Assembly (NCBI GenBank): GCA_910578665.1
Contig: CAJTQU010000003.1
Coordinates: 62,001-126,000, forward strand
Direction: 5' to 3'
Source of the DNA: an uncultured Muribaculaceae bacterium
Lineage (GTDB): Bacteria > Bacteroidota > Bacteroidia > Bacteroidales > Muribaculaceae
DNA: 64,000 nt
Within the stretch, counting starts at the first letter, position 1; every line of letters begins with the position of its first letter. This document shows positions 1-8,445 of this stretch, in pieces. The notes below the pieces were generated by a model. It was not told the origin of the DNA. It worked only from the letters and a program-made list of their open reading frames with translations, and made no database searches. Made by a program: the position numbers and the translations under genes.

Positions 1-57
1 TGGCAGACGGAGGATGAAGCCGGAACACGCGAACATATACTGGCCTCGCGAACACGC

Positions 58-723
58 ATGATGCGCGGATTCGCCCTCCAGTTCGTGACCGACGCCCCCG
101 ACGCCGCGACCACGGTCCGGCAGGTCTATGACGCCGTGGCCGGAGGATGCCGCTGGGTACAGATACGCATGAAAGACGCGCCGGATTCCGAGACGGCTCG
201 CGCCGTGGAATCCGTGGCAGGGCTCTGCGCGGCCACGGGCACCGTGCTTTTGGTGGACGACAGGGTACATACGGCTGCGGCGTCCGGCGCCTCGGGTGTG
301 CATCTGGGCAAAGACGACATGGCGCCGTCCGAAGCCAGAAAAATCCTAGGCCCAGGAGCCATAATCGGCTGCACGGCAAATTCATACGAGGATATCGAGC
401 GTATAGCGCTCGACGGTGCCGCCGATTACATAGGCCTGGGCCCGTTCCGTTTTACAACCACCAAGAAGAAACTGGCGCCGGTACTCGGACTGGAAGGCTA
501 CAGCGACATAACGGCGCGCATGCGCCGCGCCGGCATATCGCTGCCCGTGGTGGCCATAGGAGGCATAACGACAGCCGATACCGCCCCCCTGTTCGACACC
601 GGCATAGACGGTGTGGCCGTGAGCGGAGCCATAGGCCGCGCCCCAGACAGGGAACAGGCAGCACGCACATTTGTAAATGAAATAAAACACTATAACGATG
701 GAAGATATTCTGAAAATAGGTGA
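58..723 (+). CDS. thiE: Thiamine-phosphate synthase ThiE
   Basis: Joins the hydroxymethylpyrimidine pyrophosphate and thiazole phosphate moieties to give thiamine monophosphate in the cytoplasm. The 221-residue TIM-barrel protein shows the family blocks GVHLGKDD (pyrimidine side), a TTTKKK stretch after GLGPF (phosphate and thiazole side) and the late AIGGI...GVAVSGAI phosphate loop. Two adjacent ATGs (58 and 61) can start it. The same frame is open back to base 1 without a stop, so a longer protein starting outside the window cannot be excluded; another frame ends with TGA at 59-61, which would be an ordinary ATGA-type coupling to an upstream thi gene. It overlaps thiG by 26 bp, so the two are surely co-translated. 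Confidence 0.93.
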   Translation: MMRGFALQFVTDAPDAATTVRQVYDAVAGGCRWVQIRMKDAPDSETARAVESVAGLCAATGTVLLVDDRVHTAAASGASGVHLGKDDMAPSEARKILGPGAIIGCTANSYEDIERIALDGAADYIGLGPFRFTTTKKKLAPVLGLEGYSDITARMRRAGISLPVVAIGGITTADTAPLFDTGIDGVAVSGAIGRAPDREQAARTFVNEIKHYNDGRYSENR

Positions 724-1474
724 TCGTGTGTTTTCCTCGCGCCTGTTTGTCGGCACTGGCAAATTCTCGTCGCCCGATGTGATGCAGCAGGCCGTGCTGG
801 CCTCGCAAAGCCAGATGATAACGGTGGCCATGAAGCGCGTCAACATGCTTAACGAGGCAACTGACGACATGCTCACCCACATCAACCGCGAACATGTGCA
901 GCTGCTGCCCAACACGAGCGGCGTGCGCGATGCCGCAGAAGCCGTGCTGGCAGCACAGATGAGCCGAGAAATCTTCGGCACGCCGTTTATAAAGCTTGAG
1001 ATTCACCCCGACCCCCGGTATCTGCTCCCGGATCCGGTGGAGACGCTGCTAGCCACGGAAAAACTGGCGGCCGACGGATTTGTGGTGCTGCCTTACGTCC
1101 AGGCCGACCCCGTGCTGTGCAAACGCCTCGAAGAGGCCGGTGCCGCCGCCGTAATGCCGCTGGGAGCACCCATAGGCACCAACAAGGGACTGCGCACGCT
1201 CGACTTCCTGCAGATCATCATCGAGCAGAGTAACGTGCCCGTTGTGGTAGACGCCGGTATCGGCGCCCCCTCCCACGCTGCCCACGCCATGGAGATAGGG
1301 GCCGACGCCGTATTGGTAAACACGGCGATAGCTGTGGCCGGCGATCCTGTAGAGATGGCCCGTGCCTTTGACTCGGCTGTAAAGGCAGGCCGGCAAGCTT
1401 TCCGCGCCGGACTGGGTGCCGTGGGCAACTATGCGGCAGCCTCGTCTCCCCTCACTTCATTTCTTAACTCATAA
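698..1474 (+). CDS. thiG: Thiazole synthase ThiG
   Basis: Builds the thiazole phosphate ring from deoxyxylulose phosphate, dehydroglycine (made by ThiH) and ThiS thiocarboxylate. The 258-residue protein has the expected length, the N-terminal SRLFVGTGKF block, the lysine in FIKLEIHPD that fits the Schiff-base position, and the C-terminal phosphate-binding DAVLVNTAIA segment. The start inside the thiE reading frame is supported by the good family N-terminus MEDILKIG. It is followed 15 bp later by thiC. A ThiH partner rather than ThiO further down fits an anaerobe. Confidence 0.96.
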   Translation: MEDILKIGDRVFSSRLFVGTGKFSSPDVMQQAVLASQSQMITVAMKRVNMLNEATDDMLTHINREHVQLLPNTSGVRDAAEAVLAAQMSREIFGTPFIKLEIHPDPRYLLPDPVETLLATEKLAADGFVVLPYVQADPVLCKRLEEAGAAAVMPLGAPIGTNKGLRTLDFLQIIIEQSNVPVVVDAGIGAPSHAAHAMEIGADAVLVNTAIAVAGDPVEMARAFDSAVKAGRQAFRAGLGAVGNYAAASSPLTSFLNS

Positions 1475-1489
1475 AAACACCAACCAGCA

Positions 1490-3208
1490 ATGAAAATAAG
1501 CGATATAGACGTATCATCATACCCCAATTCAGAGAAAATATACATGAGCGGCAGCCTCTTCCCCGACATCAGGGTGGGAATGCGCCGCGTGCACCAGTAT
1601 CCCACTGTCAAAATAGAGGATGGCAAGCGCACAGAGTATCCCAACCCCGACATTACGGTATATGATACATCCGGCCCGTACACAGACCCCGATATAAGCA
1701 TCGACCTGTATAAAGGTCTTCCGCGCACACGCGAGACATGGGTAGAGCGCCGCGGCGACACAGAGGTGCTCCCATCCATCACCAGCGACTACGGCCGGCA
1801 GCGACTGGCCGACCCGGCCCTGGATGACATACGGTTTCCGGTGCGCCATAATCCGCGCCGCGCGCTGCCGGGAAAAAATGTGACACAGATGCATTACGCG
1901 CGCAAAGGTATCGTGACACCCGAGATGGAGTATGTGGCCATACGCGAAAACATGGACAACGAGCGTCTGGGTATAAAGAGCCACATCACACCCGAATTTG
2001 TGCGTGACGAGATAGCCGCCGGCAGGGCGATACTGGCTGCCAACATCAACCACTCGGAGGCGGAACCTATGATTATAGGACGCGCTTTCTCCGTCAAACT
2101 CAACACCAATATCGGCAATTCGGCACTGTCGTCAGGCATCGAAGAGGAGATTTCCAAGGCTGTGTGGAGCTGTTACTGGGGCGGAGACACCCTCATGGAC
2201 CTCTCTACGGGTGACAACATCCATGAGACACGCGAATGGATCATACGCAACTGTCCCGTGCCCGTGGGCACTGTGCCCATCTACCAGGCCCTGGAAAAAG
2301 TAGACGGCGATGTCAGCAGGCTCACCTGGGAAATCTACCGCGACACACTTATAGAGCAGGCCGAGCAGGGTGTGGACTATTTCACCATCCACGCCGGCGT
2401 GCTACGCGAACATGCCGACCTGGTAGGCTCGCGCCTGACAGGCTGTGTGAGCCGCGGAGGATCGATCATGACACAGTGGTGCGTGCTACACAAGCAGGAG
2501 AGTTTCCTTTACACTCACTTCGACGAGATATGCGAGATTCTCAACAAATATGACGTGGCTGTGTCGCTGGGCGACGGTATGCGTCCTGGTTCTATACACG
2601 ATGCCAACGACCGTGCGCAGTTCCTTGAGCTTGAAGTGCTGGGCGAACTCACCGAGAAGGCATGGAGCCACGACGTACAGGTCATAATCGAAGGTCCCGG
2701 CCATGTGCCCATGCAGAAAATCAAGGAAAACATGGAGAAACAGCTGCACTGCTGCCACGAGGCGCCGTTCTACACGCTCGGCCCTCTGACTACCGACATA
2801 GCCCCGGCCTACGACCACATAACATCGGCCATAGGCGCCGCTATAATAGGCAACTTGGGCACAGCCATGATATGCTATGTAACCCCTAAAGAGCATCTGT
2901 CGCTGCCCACCCTCCAGGATGTGCGCGAAGGTGTGATTGCCTATAAGATAGCCGCCCACGCTGCCGATCTGGCCAAAGGGCATCCCGGAGCGCAGGTGCG
3001 CGATGACGCGCTCTCCAAAGCCCGTTTTGAATTCCGGTGGAAAGACCAGTTCAACCTGTCGCTCGACCCTGAAAAAGCGCGCCGGTTCTATCTTGAAAGC
3101 CGTCGTAACGCACCTGACGCGGACGACCGGTTCTGCACCATGTGCGGCCCCAATTTCTGCGCTATGCGCATCTCTCAAAATATTTCGGAAGAATGTACGA
3201 AGAACTGA
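1490..3208 (+). CDS. thiC: Phosphomethylpyrimidine synthase ThiC
   Basis: Radical SAM enzyme that rearranges aminoimidazole ribotide into hydroxymethylpyrimidine phosphate. The 572-residue protein carries the hallmark C-terminal C-x2-C-x4-C cluster motif at C549, C552 and C557 (FCTMCGPNFC), and the core blocks SRGGSI, SLGDGMRPGS and EGPGHVP. Its 3' end overlaps the thiH start by 16 bp. A TPP riboswitch would be expected before the first gene of the cluster and must lie outside the window, since none of the gaps seen here has room for one. Confidence 0.97.
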   Translation: MKISDIDVSSYPNSEKIYMSGSLFPDIRVGMRRVHQYPTVKIEDGKRTEYPNPDITVYDTSGPYTDPDISIDLYKGLPRTRETWVERRGDTEVLPSITSDYGRQRLADPALDDIRFPVRHNPRRALPGKNVTQMHYARKGIVTPEMEYVAIRENMDNERLGIKSHITPEFVRDEIAAGRAILAANINHSEAEPMIIGRAFSVKLNTNIGNSALSSGIEEEISKAVWSCYWGGDTLMDLSTGDNIHETREWIIRNCPVPVGTVPIYQALEKVDGDVSRLTWEIYRDTLIEQAEQGVDYFTIHAGVLREHADLVGSRLTGCVSRGGSIMTQWCVLHKQESFLYTHFDEICEILNKYDVAVSLGDGMRPGSIHDANDRAQFLELEVLGELTEKAWSHDVQVIIEGPGHVPMQKIKENMEKQLHCCHEAPFYTLGPLTTDIAPAYDHITSAIGAAIIGNLGTAMICYVTPKEHLSLPTLQDVREGVIAYKIAAHAADLAKGHPGAQVRDDALSKARFEFRWKDQFNLSLDPEKARRFYLESRRNAPDADDRFCTMCGPNFCAMRISQNISEECTKN

Positions 3209-4353
3209 AAGAAAAACCTTTCGGCCACGGATTTGCCGACGTCATCGACCAGTATGACTGGGACGCCACCGTGGCCGCTATAGACGCCACAACGCCGGAC
3301 GATGTGCGGCGCGCCCTCGCGCGCGCCGCATCCGGCGCCAGGCAGCTGGATGTGGAAGACTTCATGGCCCTCATCTCGCCTGCCGCAGACCCTTTTCTGG
3401 AACAAATGGCGGCACTCGCCCACCGTTACACTCTGGAACGTTTCGGCAGAACCATGTCGCTATACATACCGATGTACGTGAGCAACGCGTGCACCAACAA
3501 GTGCGTGTACTGCGGCTTCAACCACGACAATCCCTTTGCACGCACCACTCTGACCATGGAGCAGGTCAAAGCAGAGTGCGATGCTATAAAACGCCTCGCA
3601 CCGTTTGACAACATACTGATAGTCAGCGGCGAATACCCGGCATTGTGCGGTGTGGAATATCTTGAGAAAGTACTTGGCGTATGCCGGCCTTACTTCAACA
3701 ATATGACCATCGAGGTACAGCCCATGAAGCAGGAGTTTTACGAACGCCTCACGCATGCCGGACTTAACGGTGTGGTGTGCTTCCAGGAAACATACCGCCG
3801 CTCCGCATACAAAGACTACCATCCCAGAGGAATGAAAAGCCATTTTGACTGGCGCCTGAACGGTTTCGACCGGATGGGCCGCGCCGGAGTGCACAAGATA
3901 GGCATGGGGGTGCTCATCGGCCTGGAAGACTGGCGTACCGACATCACAATGCTGGCCAGACATCTGCGTTATCTGCAAAAGCACTATTGGCGCACACGTT
4001 ATTCGGTCAATTTCCCACGCATGCGTCCGAGTGAAAGCGGATACCAGCCACACGTGGTCATGAACGACCGCGAACTGGCACGCCTCACCTGCGCTTTCAG
4101 GCTCTTCGACCATGATGTGGACATTTCCTTGTCCACGCGCGAAGACCCGAAGTTCCGCGACGGCATGATACCGCTCGGCGTAACGTCTATGAGTGCCGGC
4201 AGCCAGACAGAACCGGGCGGCTATGCGTCAACCCCCGAAGCCCTCGAACAATTCGAGGTTAGCGACTCGCGCACACCCGTACAGGTGGAAGATGCCATAC
4301 GGCGTGCCGGCTACGAACCTGTATACAAGGACTGGGACGCCATATTCGACTGA
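3193..4353 (+). CDS. thiH: 2-iminoacetate synthase ThiH
   Basis: Radical SAM tyrosine lyase that makes dehydroglycine for ThiG under anaerobic conditions. The [4Fe-4S] motif C-x3-C-x2-C is at C100, C104 and C107 (CTNKCVYC). The reading frame is open further upstream to 3142, but those 17 residues lie inside thiC and do not resemble ThiH; the ATG at 3193 gives the family N-terminus MYEELKEKPFG and a normal length of 386 residues. It is the last thi gene here; the next ORF begins 49 bp downstream. Confidence 0.95.
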   Translation: MYEELKEKPFGHGFADVIDQYDWDATVAAIDATTPDDVRRALARAASGARQLDVEDFMALISPAADPFLEQMAALAHRYTLERFGRTMSLYIPMYVSNACTNKCVYCGFNHDNPFARTTLTMEQVKAECDAIKRLAPFDNILIVSGEYPALCGVEYLEKVLGVCRPYFNNMTIEVQPMKQEFYERLTHAGLNGVVCFQETYRRSAYKDYHPRGMKSHFDWRLNGFDRMGRAGVHKIGMGVLIGLEDWRTDITMLARHLRYLQKHYWRTRYSVNFPRMRPSESGYQPHVVMNDRELARLTCAFRLFDHDVDISLSTREDPKFRDGMIPLGVTSMSAGSQTEPGGYASTPEALEQFEVSDSRTPVQVEDAIRRAGYEPVYKDWDAIFD

Positions 4354-4402
4354 CAACGGTCTGAATACGACACTCTCCCGACATCGCACACCATAACCCC
4401 AA

Positions 4403-6016
4403 ATGCCATTAAAAGTGAAAATAAGCCTCTTTAAACCAATCACCGCCATTTTAAGCCTCTGCGCCTTTCTGTCCACAGCGGCAGCCCAGCCGGCGCCCTC
4501 CGCAGGACGTCCGCGCCTCGTGGTCGGCATAGTCATAGACCAGTTGCGCACAGACTGTCTCGAACAGTTGCGCCCTTTGATGTGCGCAGACGGCTTCCGG
4601 CAGTTCATGACACGCGGAACCTACATGCGCGACCTGCATTTCCAGCCGGCACGCCTGGACATAGCCTCGGCCACAGCCATGCTCTTCACCGGCGCCACCC
4701 CGGACAAGACAGGCGTGCCATCGGCCTACACTTACTCCGCGACTACCATGAGACGCGAGCCTACCATGTCTGACCCGTCGGCCATGGGCAACTTCACTTC
4801 GGCAACTTACTCTCCGCGCTCGCTGCGCCTTTCGACCATCACTGACGAAGTCATGATAGACGGTGCCGGGCTCGGCATGACCCATGCCATAGCCACCGAT
4901 CCGCAGCAGGCTCTGGCCATGGCCGGCCATGCCGCTTCAGGGGCGTTATGGCTTGACACCAACACCGGCAAATGGAGCACTTCGACCTATTACGGCGATA
5001 TGCCCCAGCCGGCTTCAAACCGTAATTACAGGCACGCGCTCTCGGCACGCCTTGACACGATGCAGTGGAAACCCATGCTTCCGCTGGACGCCTATCCCGG
5101 ACTGCCGGCACAAAAGCGCTACTACCCGTTCCGGCACACTTTCCCCTCTTCGGGCCGGGATGTATACCGGCAGTTTGCCGCGTCGCCCAAGGCCAATACC
5201 GAGGTGACCGACCTGGCAATAGACTACATCAACACGCTGCGCATGGGCTCGCGAGGCGATGCCATAGACATGCTGTGCGTAGGCCTTACGGCGGCTCCGT
5301 TCAAATATGTAAAAGATGGCGATTACCGCCTCGAACTGGCCGACACATATCTGCGGCTGGATCGCGACATAGAGCGGCTGCTGCATGCCGTAGACAAAGC
5401 CGTGGGTCTCGGGAACGCCCTCATATTTATCACATCCACAGGATATTATGATGATGCCACACACACTGACGCCAAATACAAGATCCCGGGCGGCGAATTC
5501 TCGGCCAAACGCGCGCTATCGCTACTAAACACTTATCTCTCGGGCAGATACGGACAAGGAGACTATGTATCTGCCTATGCCGACTCACGCTTCTATCTTA
5601 ACACCGGACTGATCGAGGGAAAGAAACTGGAGCGCGAACAGGTGGCCGTCACAGCGAAAAACTTTCTGTCGAAGATGAGCGGCGTAGACCGCGTGTACAC
5701 GCTGGCCGACATCCTGTCTTCGACGAGTGCCGACGAGGAGGCATGGCGCCTGTGCACTGATCCGCGTTCCGCGGCCGATCTCACGGTAGAAATTACCCCG
5801 GGATGGACACTGACAGACGACACAGCCTATCCCCCGGTATCCGTGCCTGTGCGCCGGGCACGCTACCATGCGCCTGCCATGATCCTGGGCACCGGCGTGC
5901 CTGCCACGACTGTCAGCACCCCGGTAGATGCCGCCTCGCTGGCCCCTACCATTACCGGTCTGCTGCGTCTGCGAGCGCCCAACGGAGCCTCGGCAGCCCC
6001 CCTGCTGCTTCCCTGA
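4403..6016 (+). CDS. Exported PafA-like phosphatase-fold protein, apparently catalytically dead
   Basis: A 537-residue protein with a signal peptide (about residues 1-29, ending ALSTAAAQ-like) and the architecture of Bacteroidetes PafA-type alkaline phosphatases: LVVGIVIDQLR at 39-49, TGATPDKTGV near 96-105, DTYLRLDRDIERLL in the middle, RFYLNTGLIEGKKL later, and a C-terminal DAASLAPTITGLL block. The catalytic residues do not match. The nucleophile position, ten before the TG of FTGATP, is I87; the metal-binding TDYVGH-type segment reads TAAPFKYV; the Asp-His of the usual TADHG reads T346-G347. Only the first Asp (D46) survives. Role unknown; perhaps a binding or scaffold protein in the periplasm. 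The fold call is by motif memory, not by a search. Confidence 0.8.
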   Translation: MPLKVKISLFKPITAILSLCAFLSTAAAQPAPSAGRPRLVVGIVIDQLRTDCLEQLRPLMCADGFRQFMTRGTYMRDLHFQPARLDIASATAMLFTGATPDKTGVPSAYTYSATTMRREPTMSDPSAMGNFTSATYSPRSLRLSTITDEVMIDGAGLGMTHAIATDPQQALAMAGHAASGALWLDTNTGKWSTSTYYGDMPQPASNRNYRHALSARLDTMQWKPMLPLDAYPGLPAQKRYYPFRHTFPSSGRDVYRQFAASPKANTEVTDLAIDYINTLRMGSRGDAIDMLCVGLTAAPFKYVKDGDYRLELADTYLRLDRDIERLLHAVDKAVGLGNALIFITSTGYYDDATHTDAKYKIPGGEFSAKRALSLLNTYLSGRYGQGDYVSAYADSRFYLNTGLIEGKKLEREQVAVTAKNFLSKMSGVDRVYTLADILSSTSADEEAWRLCTDPRSAADLTVEITPGWTLTDDTAYPPVSVPVRRARYHAPAMILGTGVPATTVSTPVDAASLAPTITGLLRLRAPNGASAAPLLLP

Positions 6017-6025
6017 GCGGCACGG

Positions 6026-6952
6026 TCAACGGCGATGTTTGCGCGGAAACAGATAGCGCACGCGCGCAAGCCAGTGTGCCACAGTCCCCTGGAGTATGAC
6101 CATGGTCACAGCCACAAGGATCAGCAGCAGCCCGGCCGTGTCGGTCCATGTGAGCCGCTCTCCGAACACCGTGACACCTATCACAACGGCGGTCAGAGGC
6201 TCCATGGCTCCGAGAATGGCAGTAGGTGTGGCCCCGATGTACGTGATGGCGGCCGTGGTGCACAGAAATGACACTGCCGTGGGAAACAGAGCCAGCTCGC
6301 ATACAAAACTCCAGCCTAAAGCATCAGAGGGCAGTACAAGTCCGCCACGCAGCAATATGTCGGCCAGAAATACCAGCATGCCGAACAATAATACATAAAA
6401 TGTGACACGCAACGTGGGTATGCGCGACAGCGCCGTATGGTTAACTCCCACTATATACACTGCGTAGGTAAGCGACGAGACCATTACCCACACGGTGCCT
6501 GTAAGGCTCAGCGTGGCTCCGTCCTCACCCCTGTAGAGCAAGGCTATGCCGGCCAATGCGCCGGCCAGGCAGAATATGATGTAGCCCGACAGCTTTTCCT
6601 TGAATAAGAATACCCCTATCAGAGCCACCATGAGTGGATAAACAAATAACATTGTCGAGGCTATGCCGGCATCCATATAGCGGTAACTCTCAAACAGCGA
6701 TAATGACGATACCCCCGTGGTCAGTCCGAAAGCGGCCAGCAGCGCCAGCTGGCGTCGGTCAACTCCGAATGAGCGGCCCCGTACGAGCATCATGCAGGCT
6801 ACGATAGGTACTGCCAGCAGATAGCGAAGGAAAAGAACTGATGACGGGGGCATGCCGCCGTCCAGCAGGGGCAGAGCAAACAGGGGATTGAGCCCGTAGG
6901 TAGAGGCCGCGATAAAACCGAGTGTGTATCCTTTTACTTTACGTGAATCCAT
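6026..6952 (-). CDS. EamA/DMT-family permease
   Basis: Inner-membrane carrier of the drug/metabolite transporter superfamily, substrate not predictable. The 308-residue protein has about ten hydrophobic helices in two five-helix EamA repeats; the second repeat contains EPLTAVVIGVTVFGERLTW, typical of the family. It converges with the phosphatase-like gene, leaving only 9 bp between the stop codons and no evident terminator, so read-through from either side is likely. It starts 75 bp after the asnS stop and could be the last gene of the rluB-asnS transcript if the hairpin between them is leaky. Confidence 0.88.
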   Translation of the reverse strand: MDSRKVKGYTLGFIAASTYGLNPLFALPLLDGGMPPSSVLFLRYLLAVPIVACMMLVRGRSFGVDRRQLALLAAFGLTTGVSSLSLFESYRYMDAGIASTMLFVYPLMVALIGVFLFKEKLSGYIIFCLAGALAGIALLYRGEDGATLSLTGTVWVMVSSLTYAVYIVGVNHTALSRIPTLRVTFYVLLFGMLVFLADILLRGGLVLPSDALGWSFVCELALFPTAVSFLCTTAAITYIGATPTAILGAMEPLTAVVIGVTVFGERLTWTDTAGLLLILVAVTMVILQGTVAHWLARVRYLFPRKHRR

Positions 6953-6967
6953 TGTTGTCTATGCTTT

Positions 6968-6999
6968 AAAGGGATTGAAGCCGGCGGCTCCAATCCCTT
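6968..6999 (-). terminator. Hairpin after asnS
   Basis: AAGGGATTG (6969-6977) pairs with CAATCCCTT (6991-6999). Read on the minus strand it lies just after the asnS stop and is followed by TTTAAAG, a weak U-tract. It could partly separate asnS from the downstream permease gene. Confidence 0.55.
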
Positions 7000-7027
7000 G
7001 TGTGAAAAATACCAGATAATCCTTACA

Positions 7028-8431
7028 TCAGAACTCGCAGTTGCCCGGATAACGGGGGAACGGTATCACATCGCGTATGTTCTGCATGCCGGTAACAAAG
7101 AGTATCAGACGCTCGAAGCCGAGACCGAAACCGGAATGCGGCACGGTGCCGAAACGGCGTGTGTCGAGATACCACCACATATCTTTCATTGGAATGTTCA
7201 TCTCGGCTATGCGGCCCATAAGTTTGTCATAGTTCTCCTCGCGCTCCGAACCGCCTATAATCTCGCCGATCTTTGGGAAAAGCACATCCATGGCCCTGAC
7301 AGTCTTGCCGTCATCGTTCAGCTTCATATAGAAAGCCTTGATCTCTTTCGGATAGTCGGTCAGTATCACAGGTTTCTTGAAGTGTTCCTCGACCAGATAA
7401 CGCTCGTGCTCGCTGGCCAGGTCCACACCCCAGTATACCGGGAATTCAAACTTGCGGCCGCTCTGCTCTAGAATCTTTATGCCCTCGGTGTAAGAGAGGC
7501 GCACAAAGTCATTGTGTGTCACAAAGCGCAGACGCTCTATCAGCTCCTTGTCAAACATATCGTTGAGGAACTGTATGTCGTCGGCACAATGCTCCAGCGC
7601 GTAGTTTATACAATACTTGATAAACTCTTCGGCCAGATCCATATTGTCCTGAATCTCATAGAAAGCCATTTCAGGCTCTATCATCCAGAACTCCGAAAGA
7701 TGGCGCGGAGTATTTGAGTTCTCCGCACGGAAAGTCGGGCCGAAAGTATATATCGCACCGAGAGCCGTGGCGCCAAGTTCGCCCTCAAGCTGGCCGGAAA
7801 CAGTCAGCGATGCCTGCTTGCCATAGAAATCACCGGAATAATCCACAGCTCCGTCTTCGGTGCGCGGCAGGTCTGACAGGGGCAGCGTGGTCACCTGGAA
7901 CATGGCGCCGGCACCCTCGCAGTCAGAAGCGGTGATAAGCGGTGTATGGAAATAATAAAATCCCTTGTCGTTAAAGAAATTATGTATGGCAAACGCCAGG
8001 GCGTGGCGTATGCGCAACACAGCTCCGAATGTGTTGGTACGCGGACGCAGATGCGCCTTTTCGCGCAAGAATTCGAGAGTATGCCCTTTCTTCTGCAGCG
8101 GATAATCTGCCGGATCGGCCGTGCCGTATATCTGCAGCTCGTCGGCCTGGATCTCCACAGACTGGCCCTTGCCCTGCGAAGCCACAAGCAGGCCCTGCAC
8201 ATGTATGGAGGCTCCCGTAGTGATAGGCTTCAGCTCCTCTTCGGAGAAACGGGAAAGGTCGAACACAATCTGTATGCTCTTGATAGAGGTGCCGTCATTC
8301 AGTGCGACAAACTGCACATGCTTGTTGCCGCGCCTGGTGCGCACCCAGCCTTTCACATCCACAACAGAACCTGTCAGTCCCTCGCAGTCTGCGAACAGCT
8401 GTTTGACGGTAATACGTTTAATATCTTTCAT
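7028..8431 (-). CDS. asnS: Asparaginyl-tRNA synthetase
   Basis: Class II aminoacyl-tRNA synthetase charging tRNA-Asn, 467 residues as usual. An N-terminal OB-fold anticodon-binding domain (VDVKGWVRTRRGNKHVQFVALND) is followed by motif 2 (TFRAENSNTPRHLSEFWMIE) and motif 3 (GFGLGFERL...IRDVIPFPRYPG). Its start lies 14 bp after the stop of the upstream pseudouridine synthase gene, so the two are probably cotranscribed, linking two translation functions. Confidence 0.97.
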   Translation of the reverse strand: MKDIKRITVKQLFADCEGLTGSVVDVKGWVRTRRGNKHVQFVALNDGTSIKSIQIVFDLSRFSEEELKPITTGASIHVQGLLVASQGKGQSVEIQADELQIYGTADPADYPLQKKGHTLEFLREKAHLRPRTNTFGAVLRIRHALAFAIHNFFNDKGFYYFHTPLITASDCEGAGAMFQVTTLPLSDLPRTEDGAVDYSGDFYGKQASLTVSGQLEGELGATALGAIYTFGPTFRAENSNTPRHLSEFWMIEPEMAFYEIQDNMDLAEEFIKYCINYALEHCADDIQFLNDMFDKELIERLRFVTHNDFVRLSYTEGIKILEQSGRKFEFPVYWGVDLASEHERYLVEEHFKKPVILTDYPKEIKAFYMKLNDDGKTVRAMDVLFPKIGEIIGGSEREENYDKLMGRIAEMNIPMKDMWWYLDTRRFGTVPHSGFGLGFERLILFVTGMQNIRDVIPFPRYPGNCEF

Positions 8432-8445
8432 CGTCTTATGTTTTT

